Assembly (NCBI GenBank): GCA_900539145.1
Contig: UQAX01000002.1
Coordinates: 38,486-102,485, forward strand
DNA length: 64,000 bases
Direction: 5' to 3'
DNA from: an uncultured Blautia sp.
GTDB lineage: Bacteria; Bacillota; Clostridia; Lachnospirales; Lachnospiraceae
Part shown: piece after piece, positions 16,997 through 24,722 of the stretch
How positions within the stretch are numbered: position 1 is the first letter of the stretch
Layout: every line of letters begins with the position of its first letter
Position numbers and translations under genes: made by a program
The notes under the pieces: generated by a model
Databases searched by the model: none
What the model was told of the DNA's origin: nothing
What the model saw: the letters and a program-made list of their open reading frames with translations, nothing else

Positions 16997-18004
16997 TTAT
17001 CCTTCAATTTCTGTAAATACTTCCTCTGCTCTGTTTTTCAGTTCTTCCGGAAGTTCTATTTTTAAGTTTTCTGCTGCTTTTTCGTTGATGTAAAGGCTGC
17101 TTCCCTCTAAAAGCTCATAAGACATTTTCTCTGCTTTTGCTTCACCCTTTAAGATTTTTGCCGCCATCTTTCCTGTTTCTTTGCCCAGGTTGATATAATC
17201 TAATCCTTCGGCTGCCAGACAACCCAGTTTTACCTGTTCGATTTCACTGCCGAAAACAGGAATACCTTTTTTATTTGCCTGCTCTAAAATTGTTGGCAGA
17301 ACACTGACAACCGTATTGTCTGTAAGATTAGTAAGACAATCTACCTTTTCCAGCAATCCTGCTGCTGCCAAAGACACCTCGGAAGTATTGGTAACACCTG
17401 CTGTTTCTAAGGTAAATCCGTATTCCTTGGCATATTTTTCATATTCTTTGATACTGTGAACGGAATTGGCTTCGCTGGTTGTGTATAAAATACCGATTGT
17501 TTTTGCATCCGGAAGCATTTCACGTATCATCTTCAGCTGCGCCTCTACGGGAAGCTGGTCACTTGTTCCTGTCACATTTCCCACCGGTGTTTTATCCTCA
17601 CCTGCAAGCTCGGCTTCCTCCGGATTAGTCACTGCTGTATACACAACGGGAATTTCTGTGTTCGCTGCACTGTTGTAAGCTGCCTGTGCACTTGGTGTTG
17701 CAATGGCACAAATTAAATCCACCTTATCTGACACAAATTTATCAGAAATCTGTGCTGCTGTGGCAGTGTCGGAATTGGCATTGTCTAAATCAATCTCCAG
17801 ATTTTTTCCATCTTCAATACCTTCTTCTTTTAAGCCTTCCAAAAATCCCTCCCGACAGTTATCCAAAGAACCATGTTCTGCAAACTGAGAAATGCCAATG
17901 TGATAGACGCCTTCTTTACTCTCTTTATTTTCGCCTTTGCATCCGGTGAAAAGACCTGTTGTTAAAATTGCTCCTAAAATCATAACAAATACTTTTTTCT
18001 TCAT
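16997..18004 (-). CDS. trpX: ABC transporter substrate-binding lipoprotein, probable tryptophan importer (TrpX type)
   Basis: The 335-residue lipoprotein has a signal peptide with lipobox LFTGC (Cys22). The mature part matches the ABC_sub_bind (PF04392) family: ISQFAEHGSLDNCREGFLEGL (core ISQFAEHGSLDNCREGFLEG), AIATPSAQAAYN, VVYTAVTNPEEAELA and GCLAAEGLDYINLGKETG. In other Firmicutes this family, with its COG4120 and COG1101 partners, was named trpXYZ because Trp T-boxes precede it. The same holds here, since the leader carries a UGG specifier. AAGGAG lies 9 bases before the ATG. Confidence 0.88.
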   Translation of the reverse strand: MKKKVFVMILGAILTTGLFTGCKGENKESKEGVYHIGISQFAEHGSLDNCREGFLEGLKEEGIEDGKNLEIDLDNANSDTATAAQISDKFVSDKVDLICAIATPSAQAAYNSAANTEIPVVYTAVTNPEEAELAGEDKTPVGNVTGTSDQLPVEAQLKMIREMLPDAKTIGILYTTSEANSVHSIKEYEKYAKEYGFTLETAGVTNTSEVSLAAAGLLEKVDCLTNLTDNTVVSVLPTILEQANKKGIPVFGSEIEQVKLGCLAAEGLDYINLGKETGKMAAKILKGEAKAEKMSYELLEGSSLYINEKAAENLKIELPEELKNRAEEVFTEIEG

Positions 18005-18061
18005 AATTTTTTCTCCTTTTCTCTGCTTTTCTTTTTACATTCCGATGTGCAAGGGCTTTCT

Positions 18062-18090
18062 ATTTCATAGGACGCAATTTCCTATGAAAT
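18062..18090 (-). other. Second hairpin between the T-box terminator and trpX
   Basis: ATTTCATAGGA (18062-18072) and TCCTATGAAAT (18080-18090) form a perfect 11-pair stem with a 7-base loop, directly after the T-box terminator T-run. It lacks its own T-run. It might protect the 5' end of the read-through mRNA or mark a processing site. Confidence 0.6.
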
Positions 18091-18372
18091 AAAAAACCGC
18101 CCCAAGTTAGAAACTAACTTGAGACGGTAATAAAATCATTTATTATCGCGGTACCACTCAACTTGACATTGCCAAATGTCCACTTTACCATGTACTGACA
18201 TACACGCCTGATTGATAACGGGTTCGGTTCCCGACAACGCCTACTCTTTTCATTTCGGGCTGCCCTCGAAAGTCCATTCAACTTCAAAATCCATACGACA
18301 ATCCCACCATCTGCCGCTCTCTGTGATTTCATTTCAAGCTTACTCCTCTTTCTCATCGGTTTTGCTTTTGTT
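18091..18372 (-). ncRNA. T-box leader with UGG (tryptophan) specifier
   Basis: The minus-strand leader has the T-box core GAGTGGTACCGCG, which binds the free CCA end of uncharged tRNA. It also has the stem III hallmark AGTAGG...CCGTTATC and a stem I with AGAGAG and GGTGG elements. The specifier loop reads GAA-UGG-A with UGG at 18276-18274, so it should sense tRNA-Trp. The terminator stem ACCGTCTCAAGTTAG/CTAACTTGGGGCGGT (18097-18128) is followed by T6. Uncharged tRNA-Trp would favour the antiterminator and so expression of trpXYZ. This explains the gene-free stretch 18005-18387; a 97-codon open frame across it is not a gene. Confidence 0.93.
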
Positions 18373-18378
18373 GGTATC

Positions 18379-18407
18379 ATTTTATGCTTAACTTTGTTTT
18401 TTGTCAA
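18379..18407 (-). promoter_or_regulatory. Promoter of the T-box/trpXYZ operon
   Basis: On the minus strand TTGACA (18402-18407) and TAAAAT (18379-18384) are 17 bases apart. The -35 box lies inside the last codons of the MATE gene, which stops at 18388-18390. Confidence 0.85.
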
Positions 18408-19740
18408 CTATTTTTTGAAAATTTTTTCTGTCTGTTCTCTTTATTACAAACATTCCCACTGCCATAGTACATAATTCTGCCGCCGGGTATGCCAGCCAAA
18501 TTCCTGTAACTCCCATAAAAACAGGCAATACATAGACAAAAATCAGTACCAGCACACAGCCTCTTAAAAGACATAAAAGCAAGGAATATCCATTTTCCAC
18601 CACAGACTGAAAATAACAAATATACACCATATTTACTGCTGTAAATAAAAATCCGATAAAATAAATCCGCACTGCGTTTCCTGACATGGAAAGGATTTCC
18701 TTATCAGGATTTAAGAAGATATAAGTAAAGAAATCCGGTGCAAAAATTCCAACCGCTACAATCACGCCACAGACAATGACAGAAGTAACCATTGTCAATT
18801 TTCTTACGGAAAATGTTCTTTCAAACTGTCCTGCCCCATAATTTACAGAGATAATAGGCTGGGATGCCTGATTAACGCCTTTGCAAAGACACATTACCAC
18901 AATAGCTGTATTACAGATAATGCCGAATACCGTAACTCCCGTATTTCCCACATATTTTAAAAGCTGTAAATTAAACACAAAAATGGTAATTCCCGATGAA
19001 ACTTCAATCAAAAAACTGGCTGTCCCGTTCACCATAATATCTTTAATATAGCCTACACGAATACCACGGAGGTTGAATTTTAACTGATTTTTCTTTGTAA
19101 AAAAATGAATAAGCAAAATTCCTACGGTTAAATAAGAGCCGATAACCGTTGCGATTGCAGCCCCTGCCATTCCCATTTCCATAGGAAATACAAACACATA
19201 ATCCAGTACAATATTGGTAATTCCTCCGGCAATTACCGCATTCATTGCCAGCTTCGGAGCGCCGTCATTTCTTACAAAGGTCTGTAAAAAAGCAGAGAGA
19301 AAATATGCTCCCATTCCCCATATAATATAGGGAATATAGTCCATAATATAAGGCATGGTTTCTTCTGTTCCGCCTAAAAGCCATGCGATATCTTCCATGA
19401 AAACCATACTCACCACAAGGAGCAGAAGCCATACGAGAATGTTCAAAAGAAAGGATGCCGTGAAATAAGCATCTGCCTTTTCCTTTTCTCTTCGTCCCCT
19501 GAAAATGGACATCAGCACAGAGCCGCCCACACCAAATAAAAGCCCCAATCCAAAGAACACATTATAAATGGGAAGTGCGATGTTTAACGCTGCCATTGCC
19601 ACACTTCCCAATCCTTTTCCGATAATAATGGTATCTGCCAGAACATAGATAGAGGTTACCATTGTGCCCATAATGGACGGGATTAAATAATGAAAAAATA
19701 ACCCTTTTACCGGTTTTGTCATAAAATCTTTTGTTTCCAT
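18388..19740 (-). CDS. MATE-family efflux transporter
   Basis: The 450-residue membrane protein has twelve predicted membrane segments. MATE blocks include YVLADTIIIGKGLGSVAMAA in the first helix pair, PIYNVFFGLGLLFGVGGSV, ALQTFVRNDG-type loops (seen here as AFLQTFVRNDGAPKLAMNAV) and SQPIISVNYGAGQFERTFSV in the second half. It is related to, but clearly different from, the MATE protein encoded at 8587-9948. The ATG at 19740 was chosen over a GTG six bases upstream, because the GGTGAGG ribosome-binding site overlaps that GTG. The substrate is unknown. Confidence 0.9.
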   Translation of the reverse strand: METKDFMTKPVKGLFFHYLIPSIMGTMVTSIYVLADTIIIGKGLGSVAMAALNIALPIYNVFFGLGLLFGVGGSVLMSIFRGRREKEKADAYFTASFLLNILVWLLLLVVSMVFMEDIAWLLGGTEETMPYIMDYIPYIIWGMGAYFLSAFLQTFVRNDGAPKLAMNAVIAGGITNIVLDYVFVFPMEMGMAGAAIATVIGSYLTVGILLIHFFTKKNQLKFNLRGIRVGYIKDIMVNGTASFLIEVSSGITIFVFNLQLLKYVGNTGVTVFGIICNTAIVVMCLCKGVNQASQPIISVNYGAGQFERTFSVRKLTMVTSVIVCGVIVAVGIFAPDFFTYIFLNPDKEILSMSGNAVRIYFIGFLFTAVNMVYICYFQSVVENGYSLLLCLLRGCVLVLIFVYVLPVFMGVTGIWLAYPAAELCTMAVGMFVIKRTDRKNFQKIVDKKQS

Positions 19741-19778
19741 AAACACCTCACCTGTATAGTTTATTTCTGTAAGAGTAA

Positions 19779-19807
19779 AGTATATACAAGTTTAAAGGCT
19801 CTGGCAA
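19779..19807 (-). promoter_or_regulatory. Promoter of the second MATE gene
   Basis: TTGCCA (19802-19807) and TATACT (19779-19784) are 17 bases apart on the minus strand, in the gap after the DUF4173-like gene. Confidence 0.55.
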
Positions 19808-19824
19808 CCACTTTTTCTATTGCG

Positions 19825-21123
19825 CTAAGAAAGCATCGTTTCCAATGGCAGTATGCACAGCAAGGTAAAGAGAACCGCACCTGAAAAAACAGCCCAACGG
19901 ACCAATGGAATTTTTCTTTTTTGGTGCCATATAATCATAAAAAGAACAAGGAACAGCCATATCATAAATACACCTGCCTGTATTCTCTTTATGGTAAAAC
20001 CATAGGCTGCAATATACATTCCCAGCTTGCTCATTGCCGTAATCAAAAGCAAAATCGTCACTGCGGAAAAAGCTATATTTATCACAGAAAGCACCTTGTT
20101 TTCTCTTGTTATCGTCTTTGTAAAAGTATTCATAAAAAGGAGCAGAAGGACATTAAAAGCGGTAATTCCGCAAAGCTCAAAAAAGCCCTGTCTTGCATAT
20201 TCTGCATAAGTAAAGCTCTCCGGTAAAATCCCCGCACAGGCAGAAAAAAGATATTTTGCCTGAAAAGCAATAAACAAAATATAGGTAAATCCGATAATTC
20301 CTGCAAAGGTATAAACTGCCACATCCGGTATGATATGCAGGCCTTCTCCTGATATCTCCCGATGCTCTTTACAGAGGTCTTTTTCTATATTTCTCTGATA
20401 AATTCCTCCATAAACAGTACCAAACATTAGAGAAGAAAGAATAAGCATAATCGGAATTTCTATACATAGCTGAAGGAAAAGACCTCCGTCAAAAATATTT
20501 CTCAAAACGCTTTTAAGCATCTGGGAAAATCCTGCGTCTGCATGAGACAAAACCGGCAAAATAATAACAAGCACCGGCAGAGATATCCCTATTCCCAGTA
20601 AAACCATAGCTCCTGTCCGTTTCTGCGTTTTGCTGAACAGACTTTGCAGCAGCACTCTGATTTGACACAAAAAATTAGAAAACGGCAAAATAATCAGCGC
20701 ATACCATACATCCAAAAGCACCCACGAGGAGGTTTCGCCATCCAAAACAAGCGCATCGGTCATAACCAGCGTCCAATAGGCGCCTACCACCGCCAACATT
20801 CCCAGCTGTGTCAGAGGCATAATCGAATAATATCCGTAAGGTATTCCAACTCCCAGCAAAATAATACTCCAAAATATCTTTTCACCGTTTATATGAAAGC
20901 CTTTCACAAAACAATACAGAGAAACTACTGCAATATAGAGAATAACAAAGCCTGATATATTAAAAAAAGAGTCATACTGTCCTGTTTTCCACAGCACATA
21001 TCCTAAAAATAAATACGCCGCCGCAAAGATTTTATCCCATTTATCTACCTTTATTTTCTCAAAAAAGGGTTCACTTTCCAAAGGTAAGCCCATTTCTGTA
21101 CTTACCTGATTTTTATCTTCCAT
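19825..21123 (-). CDS. DUF4153/DUF4173-like polytopic membrane protein
   Basis: The 432-residue protein has a short charged N-terminus followed by roughly twelve hydrophobic segments. The layout and the stretch around YARQGFFELCGITAFNVLLL resemble DUF4153/DUF4173 proteins, which have no established function. It is the third gene after a DUF2975 protein and a Cro/CI-like regulator, with 27 bases between it and the regulator gene. Such sets (small regulator plus membrane proteins) are common in Firmicutes. A role in envelope stress is only a guess. Confidence 0.7.
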   Translation of the reverse strand: MEDKNQVSTEMGLPLESEPFFEKIKVDKWDKIFAAAYLFLGYVLWKTGQYDSFFNISGFVILYIAVVSLYCFVKGFHINGEKIFWSIILLGVGIPYGYYSIMPLTQLGMLAVVGAYWTLVMTDALVLDGETSSWVLLDVWYALIILPFSNFLCQIRVLLQSLFSKTQKRTGAMVLLGIGISLPVLVIILPVLSHADAGFSQMLKSVLRNIFDGGLFLQLCIEIPIMLILSSLMFGTVYGGIYQRNIEKDLCKEHREISGEGLHIIPDVAVYTFAGIIGFTYILFIAFQAKYLFSACAGILPESFTYAEYARQGFFELCGITAFNVLLLLFMNTFTKTITRENKVLSVINIAFSAVTILLLITAMSKLGMYIAAYGFTIKRIQAGVFMIWLFLVLFMIIWHQKRKIPLVRWAVFSGAVLFTLLCILPLETMLS

Positions 21124-21150
21124 TTTTCTTCCTCACTTTCTGAAAACTAT

Positions 21151-21366
21151 TTAGAATTCTTCCTCAGAAACATACTCCAGAATATCTCCCGGCTGACATT
21201 CCAAGGTCTTACAAAGAGCTTCCAAAGTAGTAAAACGAACTGCTTTTGCCTTTCCGTTTTTTAACACAGATAAATTGGCAGGCGTAATATCAATGGCTTT
21301 TGCCAAGTCTCCTGCGCTGATTTTTCTCTTTGCCATAACGACATCAAGATTAACTACAATAGGCAT
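21151..21366 (-). CDS. Small Cro/CI-type HTH regulator
   Basis: The 71-residue protein is almost entirely one helix-turn-helix domain of the YozG/HTH_26 type (SAGDLAKAIDITPANLSVLK) with the C-terminal signature ALCKTLECQPGDILEY. The ATG at 21366 follows GGAAGGG; a GTG nine bases upstream overlaps that site and was rejected. In many Firmicutes this family is encoded directly after a DUF2975 gene, as here, and probably represses the pair. An inverted repeat at 21913-21931 upstream of the operon promoter is a candidate operator. Confidence 0.88.
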   Translation of the reverse strand: MPIVVNLDVVMAKRKISAGDLAKAIDITPANLSVLKNGKAKAVRFTTLEALCKTLECQPGDILEYVSEEEF

Positions 21367-21380
21367 TTTTATCACCCTTC

Positions 21381-21833
21381 CTATATGGTATAATCGTTTT
21401 CTCTTTTAATTTCTTCCGCCTGTGCAAAAACATTCTTTATCACACGCAGTATCAAAGCCATAAACATGGCTGCCCCGCATAAAAACCAAAACGGAAAATA
21501 ATAAAAACCGCTGGCTGCAAAAATCATTCCTGCCGCCGCACAGCACCATGACAGTTGTCTTAAACACTCTGTATTCTCAGAAATGAACACCTGATTTGCA
21601 CTGATGTTTTTCAACAGACCATTCATTTTGTAAAGCGCCGCTCCAACAGGAACTGCCGTAGCATAATTCGTCACTAAAAAGTACGGCAGCATTCCGTCTA
21701 AAAGAGGACTGCGAAGTTCTAAAAAACCACGATACAGCCACGGAGCGCCAACGCACATCCCCACAAGAAGGACTGTAAACAAATAAATACAGACTCTTGT
21801 AAATTTTAAGCTTTTATCCTTGTTCCAATTCAT
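21381..21833 (-). CDS. DUF2975 family membrane protein
   Basis: The 150-residue protein has four hydrophobic segments. The order of a short basic start, a first helix, the MNGLLKNISANQVFISENTECLRQLSWCC linker (core NQVFISENTECLRQLSWCC) and a final helix pair matches DUF2975. The conserved 'L..I..G.VF...N...LR' pattern is clear. The family typically pairs with a YozG-like regulator, encoded 15 bases downstream here. No function is known. GGGAGG precedes the start. Confidence 0.83.
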   Translation of the reverse strand: MNWNKDKSLKFTRVCIYLFTVLLVGMCVGAPWLYRGFLELRSPLLDGMLPYFLVTNYATAVPVGAALYKMNGLLKNISANQVFISENTECLRQLSWCCAAAGMIFAASGFYYFPFWFLCGAAMFMALILRVIKNVFAQAEEIKRENDYTI

Positions 21834-21847
21834 CTTTTACCTCCCGC

Positions 21848-21900
21848 AAAAAAAGTTCTGTGATTTCTCTTTATCAAAGAATACCACAGAACTTTTTGTT
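21848..21900 (-). terminator. Terminator of the two-component/ABC operon
   Basis: GTTCTGTG (21855-21862) pairs with CACAGAAC (21885-21892), and on the minus strand a run of seven T follows. The -10 box of the next operon lies in the loop of this hairpin. Confidence 0.75.
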
Positions 21901-21906
21901 TTTCAA
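21878..21906 (-). promoter_or_regulatory. Promoter of the DUF2975/HTH operon, nested in a terminator
   Basis: TTGAAA (21901-21906) and TATTCT (21878-21883) are 17 bases apart on the minus strand. The -10 box sits inside the terminator loop of the operon upstream. Confidence 0.5.
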
Positions 21907-21912
21907 TATTTT

Positions 21913-21931
21913 TTTATCGTTTTTCGATAAA
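21913..21931. promoter_or_regulatory. Inverted repeat TTTATCG-N5-CGATAAA, candidate operator
   Basis: Perfect 7-base arms (21913-21919 and 21925-21931) lie just upstream of the -35 box of the DUF2975/HTH/DUF4173-like operon and 3 bases after the stop of the permease gene. It may be the binding site of the small HTH regulator. Confidence 0.5.
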
Positions 21932-21934
21932 TTT

Positions 21935-22555
21935 TTATTTTCTTTTGGAGCGAATAGCTATTCCTGCAGCCAAAAGCACAACACCTGCCATTCCCAAAGT
22001 CCATTTCCACTCATATTTGCCAATACTCATGGAAAACAGATACAATCCTTTTATCTTGTTAGGGGAAATGGTAATATTCAACATATAATACAGCAGAGGT
22101 ATCATATAACCTACTACCACCTGGTCGGTCAGTGCATAAAAGAAAATGCCCATTCCGCCTAAAAACACCATGGTTGCCAGCTCGCCCATATATAATTTCA
22201 AAAATGCAAATTCACAATTTCCTGCTTTTAAAACGCACATATAAATGCCTAAAAGTAACATTAAATAGATAATCGCCTGTGTCATGCGAATACCGTATAG
22301 CTTTGCCACAGGCATATACTTTGATGACAGCAAATCTCGAATGTCTTTATCCTGCTCCGGCAAAAAAACTGCCGGCAATAAGATGATGCTGATAAATACT
22401 GCATAATACTCCAATACCTTTGCAGTTTCCGGTTCTGTAAGGTTTTCAATTCCCAGAAAAAGAGGAGAAACTATGAGGAGTAAAATACAAATCAAAAACG
22501 GTATCCAAAGATTATGCTTTTGATTTTCTCTTGCTACCACGACGTATCTTTCCAT
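21935..22555 (-). CDS. ABC transporter membrane subunit, short ABC-2 type
   Basis: The 206-residue protein has about six hydrophobic segments and a short cytoplasmic N-terminus, a half-size ABC-2 permease. Its start overlaps the larger permease gene by 44 bases, with AGGAGCG some 9 bases upstream, so translation is coupled. It should form the transmembrane complex with the larger permease and the ATPase encoded at 23755-24642. It is the last gene of the operon and a terminator follows. The substrate is unknown. Confidence 0.75.
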   Translation of the reverse strand: MERYVVVARENQKHNLWIPFLICILLLIVSPLFLGIENLTEPETAKVLEYYAVFISIILLPAVFLPEQDKDIRDLLSSKYMPVAKLYGIRMTQAIIYLMLLLGIYMCVLKAGNCEFAFLKLYMGELATMVFLGGMGIFFYALTDQVVVGYMIPLLYYMLNITISPNKIKGLYLFSMSIGKYEWKWTLGMAGVVLLAAGIAIRSKRK

Positions 22556-23765
22556 AGAAATCCCACGCTCCTTTTCTTTTCATACTATAAACCCATACAG
22601 ACAATGCAAGGAAAAACAATGCTAAGCCTGCGTAAAAAACTCTGTTTATGATAAATTCCTGATAATGGTCTGCAAATATCTGATAATCTAATACACTGTT
22701 ATGACGTACAACCAGATGGAAACCAAAATCTCCGGAAGTTAAGCCTCCTATCTGCATAAATACGCTGGTGTACCACCACACTGCCTGTACAAGAACTGCA
22801 ACAGCCGTATCGGTAAGCTCTGTCAAAAACATGCCAAGAGCAGACACTACCATAATTTCCGGCAGCAGCCAGACAAATACAGAAGGCACAAACGCCAGAT
22901 AATCAATGGCAATATTCATCCCTTTCGTATAGCCAATACATTGCATCAAGGTATAAAAAGCTGCAAAAATTACCGGTAAAAGCATTGTCGCTACCATAGC
23001 TATATATCTGCTCAAAACCACGGTACCGGAAGAAACCTTACGAACATAAATCAGCTCCTGCATCTTTGCTCTTCTGTCTCGCATACATCTTGTAACGACT
23101 ACAAACACAGGCATAATTCCTAAAATAATACCCAGATAGTCACTGAAAAGCCTTGCATAGCCTCTTGTAAATTTGTCCTTTTCTATGAGGTTTTCATACT
23201 CTGCCACAGCATCCTCATAATCCGCCGCAACTTCTACACCCTGGCTGAATTTACTCTCCTCATAAGAAGAACCGGCTCCTAAAACAGCGCATACCTTTTT
23301 CATATTTTCTTTAAAAGTTTCATAAGAAACACCCTCTTTTACAGGAAGTCGAAAATCAGGCAGCTCATAATAAGGTTGTGCGATTGCTTCTTCTTCAAAT
23401 TTTTCGATTGCCATACTTCGCTGTTTTTCTGTAAGTCCTGTCATTTCCTCCAGAATTTTGTCAATTTCCTGTATTTCTGTTTCATCCGGCTTCACATATT
23501 TAATAAAACCTGCCGGATAGGTTTTCCAGTTGTTTTGATAGAAATCCTGTGCCAATTCTCCTAACAAAACCTCCTGAATATCCTTTTCATCCTTTGAAAG
23601 AACCGTTCCGTATACTCCGTCTTCTGTTTTTACAGGTTTCTTTGCATCAAATTCCGGACTTCCCATCTGCGTAAAGAAAAACAGCAGCACGCAGATTACA
23701 TAAATCCAATAAATCAGACTTTTAAAAGTCTGCATACATTCCTTTTGCAGTAATTTAAAGAACAT
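22512..23765 (-). CDS. ABC-2 type transporter permease
   Basis: The 417-residue permease has one membrane segment at the N-terminus, a large charged extracellular loop of about 190 residues, and then five to six hydrophobic helices. That is typical of ABC-2 exporters with a big external domain. I chose the ATG at 23765, preceded by AGGTG; the open frame reaches further upstream but there overlaps the ATPase gene. The remaining overlap with the ATPase is 11 bases. The external loop might bind a peptide or lipid substrate. Confidence 0.83.
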   Translation of the reverse strand: MFFKLLQKECMQTFKSLIYWIYVICVLLFFFTQMGSPEFDAKKPVKTEDGVYGTVLSKDEKDIQEVLLGELAQDFYQNNWKTYPAGFIKYVKPDETEIQEIDKILEEMTGLTEKQRSMAIEKFEEEAIAQPYYELPDFRLPVKEGVSYETFKENMKKVCAVLGAGSSYEESKFSQGVEVAADYEDAVAEYENLIEKDKFTRGYARLFSDYLGIILGIMPVFVVVTRCMRDRRAKMQELIYVRKVSSGTVVLSRYIAMVATMLLPVIFAAFYTLMQCIGYTKGMNIAIDYLAFVPSVFVWLLPEIMVVSALGMFLTELTDTAVAVLVQAVWWYTSVFMQIGGLTSGDFGFHLVVRHNSVLDYQIFADHYQEFIINRVFYAGLALFFLALSVWVYSMKRKGAWDFYGKIRRGSKRKSKA

Positions 23766-24642
23766 CCATCTCACCTGCCTTTTCTCCCATAAGATACATA
23801 TAAGCATCCTCCACTCCGGCAGTACATACTTCTGCTGCAAACGGCGGTCTCTCGTCAGAAATAAATCTTACAGAGACATTATTTCCCGTAGTAAGCATAC
23901 CTGTCACACGGTATTCTCTCTTTAACCGAGGCAGTTCCTTTTTGCTGACTTTTACTGTATAAACTTTGCCTTCTGCAAGAGAAAGGAAGTCCTCTACCGT
24001 ACCCTTAAAAAGGATTTTTCCTCCGTCCATAACCGCAATATTTTCACAGGTAGCTTCAATATCTCCTACAATATGAGTGGATAAAATTACAATTCTTTCT
24101 TCTGCAATTTCACTTAAAAGATTTCGAAAACGTACTCGTTCCTCCGGGTCCAGACCGGCGGTAGGCTCATCTACAATCAGCACTTTTGGATTATGAAGAA
24201 TTGCCTGCGCAATGCCTAATCTTCTTCTCATTCCTCCTGACAAAGCTTTTACTTTCTTTCCTTTGTCATCCTGAAGGTTTACACGTTTTAAAAGCTTAGG
24301 TATTCTTTTCCTTCTCTCCTCTTTTGACATACCGGATAAAACACCCAGATAATCCATTGCCTCATACACGGTCATATTTGGATACATGGAAAAATCCTGC
24401 GGCAGATAACCCACTATTTTTCTGATTTCTGCGGTTTCTTCCACAGGTATTCCGCAAATCGTAACACTTCCCTGCTGCTTTTTCAGAATGGTTACAAGGG
24501 TTTTCATCAACGTGGTTTTCCCTGCTCCGTTTCTTCCCAAAAGCCCGAACATCCCCTGTGAAATCGTAAGATTTACATGGTCAAGCGCCTGTTTTTTGCC
24601 ATAATTTTTACTCAGGTTTTTTATTTCAATTTCTAAACTCAT
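23755..24642 (-). CDS. ABC transporter ATP-binding protein
   Basis: The 295-residue ATPase has Walker A GRNGAGKTTLMK, signature LSGGMRRRLGIAQA, Walker B KVLIVDEPTAGLDPEER and H-loop STHIVGD, and a C-terminal accessory domain ending EDAYMYLMGEKAGEM. It follows a sensor kinase gene by 80 bases and leads two permease genes, so the order is regulator, kinase, ATPase, permease, permease. Such sets usually answer antimicrobial peptides or envelope damage. It is a paralogue of the ATPase encoded at 1710-2582. Confidence 0.88.
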   Translation of the reverse strand: MSLEIEIKNLSKNYGKKQALDHVNLTISQGMFGLLGRNGAGKTTLMKTLVTILKKQQGSVTICGIPVEETAEIRKIVGYLPQDFSMYPNMTVYEAMDYLGVLSGMSKEERRKRIPKLLKRVNLQDDKGKKVKALSGGMRRRLGIAQAILHNPKVLIVDEPTAGLDPEERVRFRNLLSEIAEERIVILSTHIVGDIEATCENIAVMDGGKILFKGTVEDFLSLAEGKVYTVKVSKKELPRLKREYRVTGMLTTGNNVSVRFISDERPPFAAEVCTAGVEDAYMYLMGEKAGEMDVL

Positions 24643-24722
24643 AATTTCATCTCCCTTTCCTTTGATGCTCTTATCTTAAAAGAAAAAACTCTACATTCTA
24701 TCTACTTTTTCCTAAAAATTCT

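Noticed and set aside
18114..18407. A 97-codon open frame on the minus strand upstream of trpX
   Set aside because: It lies wholly within the T-box leader and terminator; the structure explains the sequence and the protein is basic and unlike any family.
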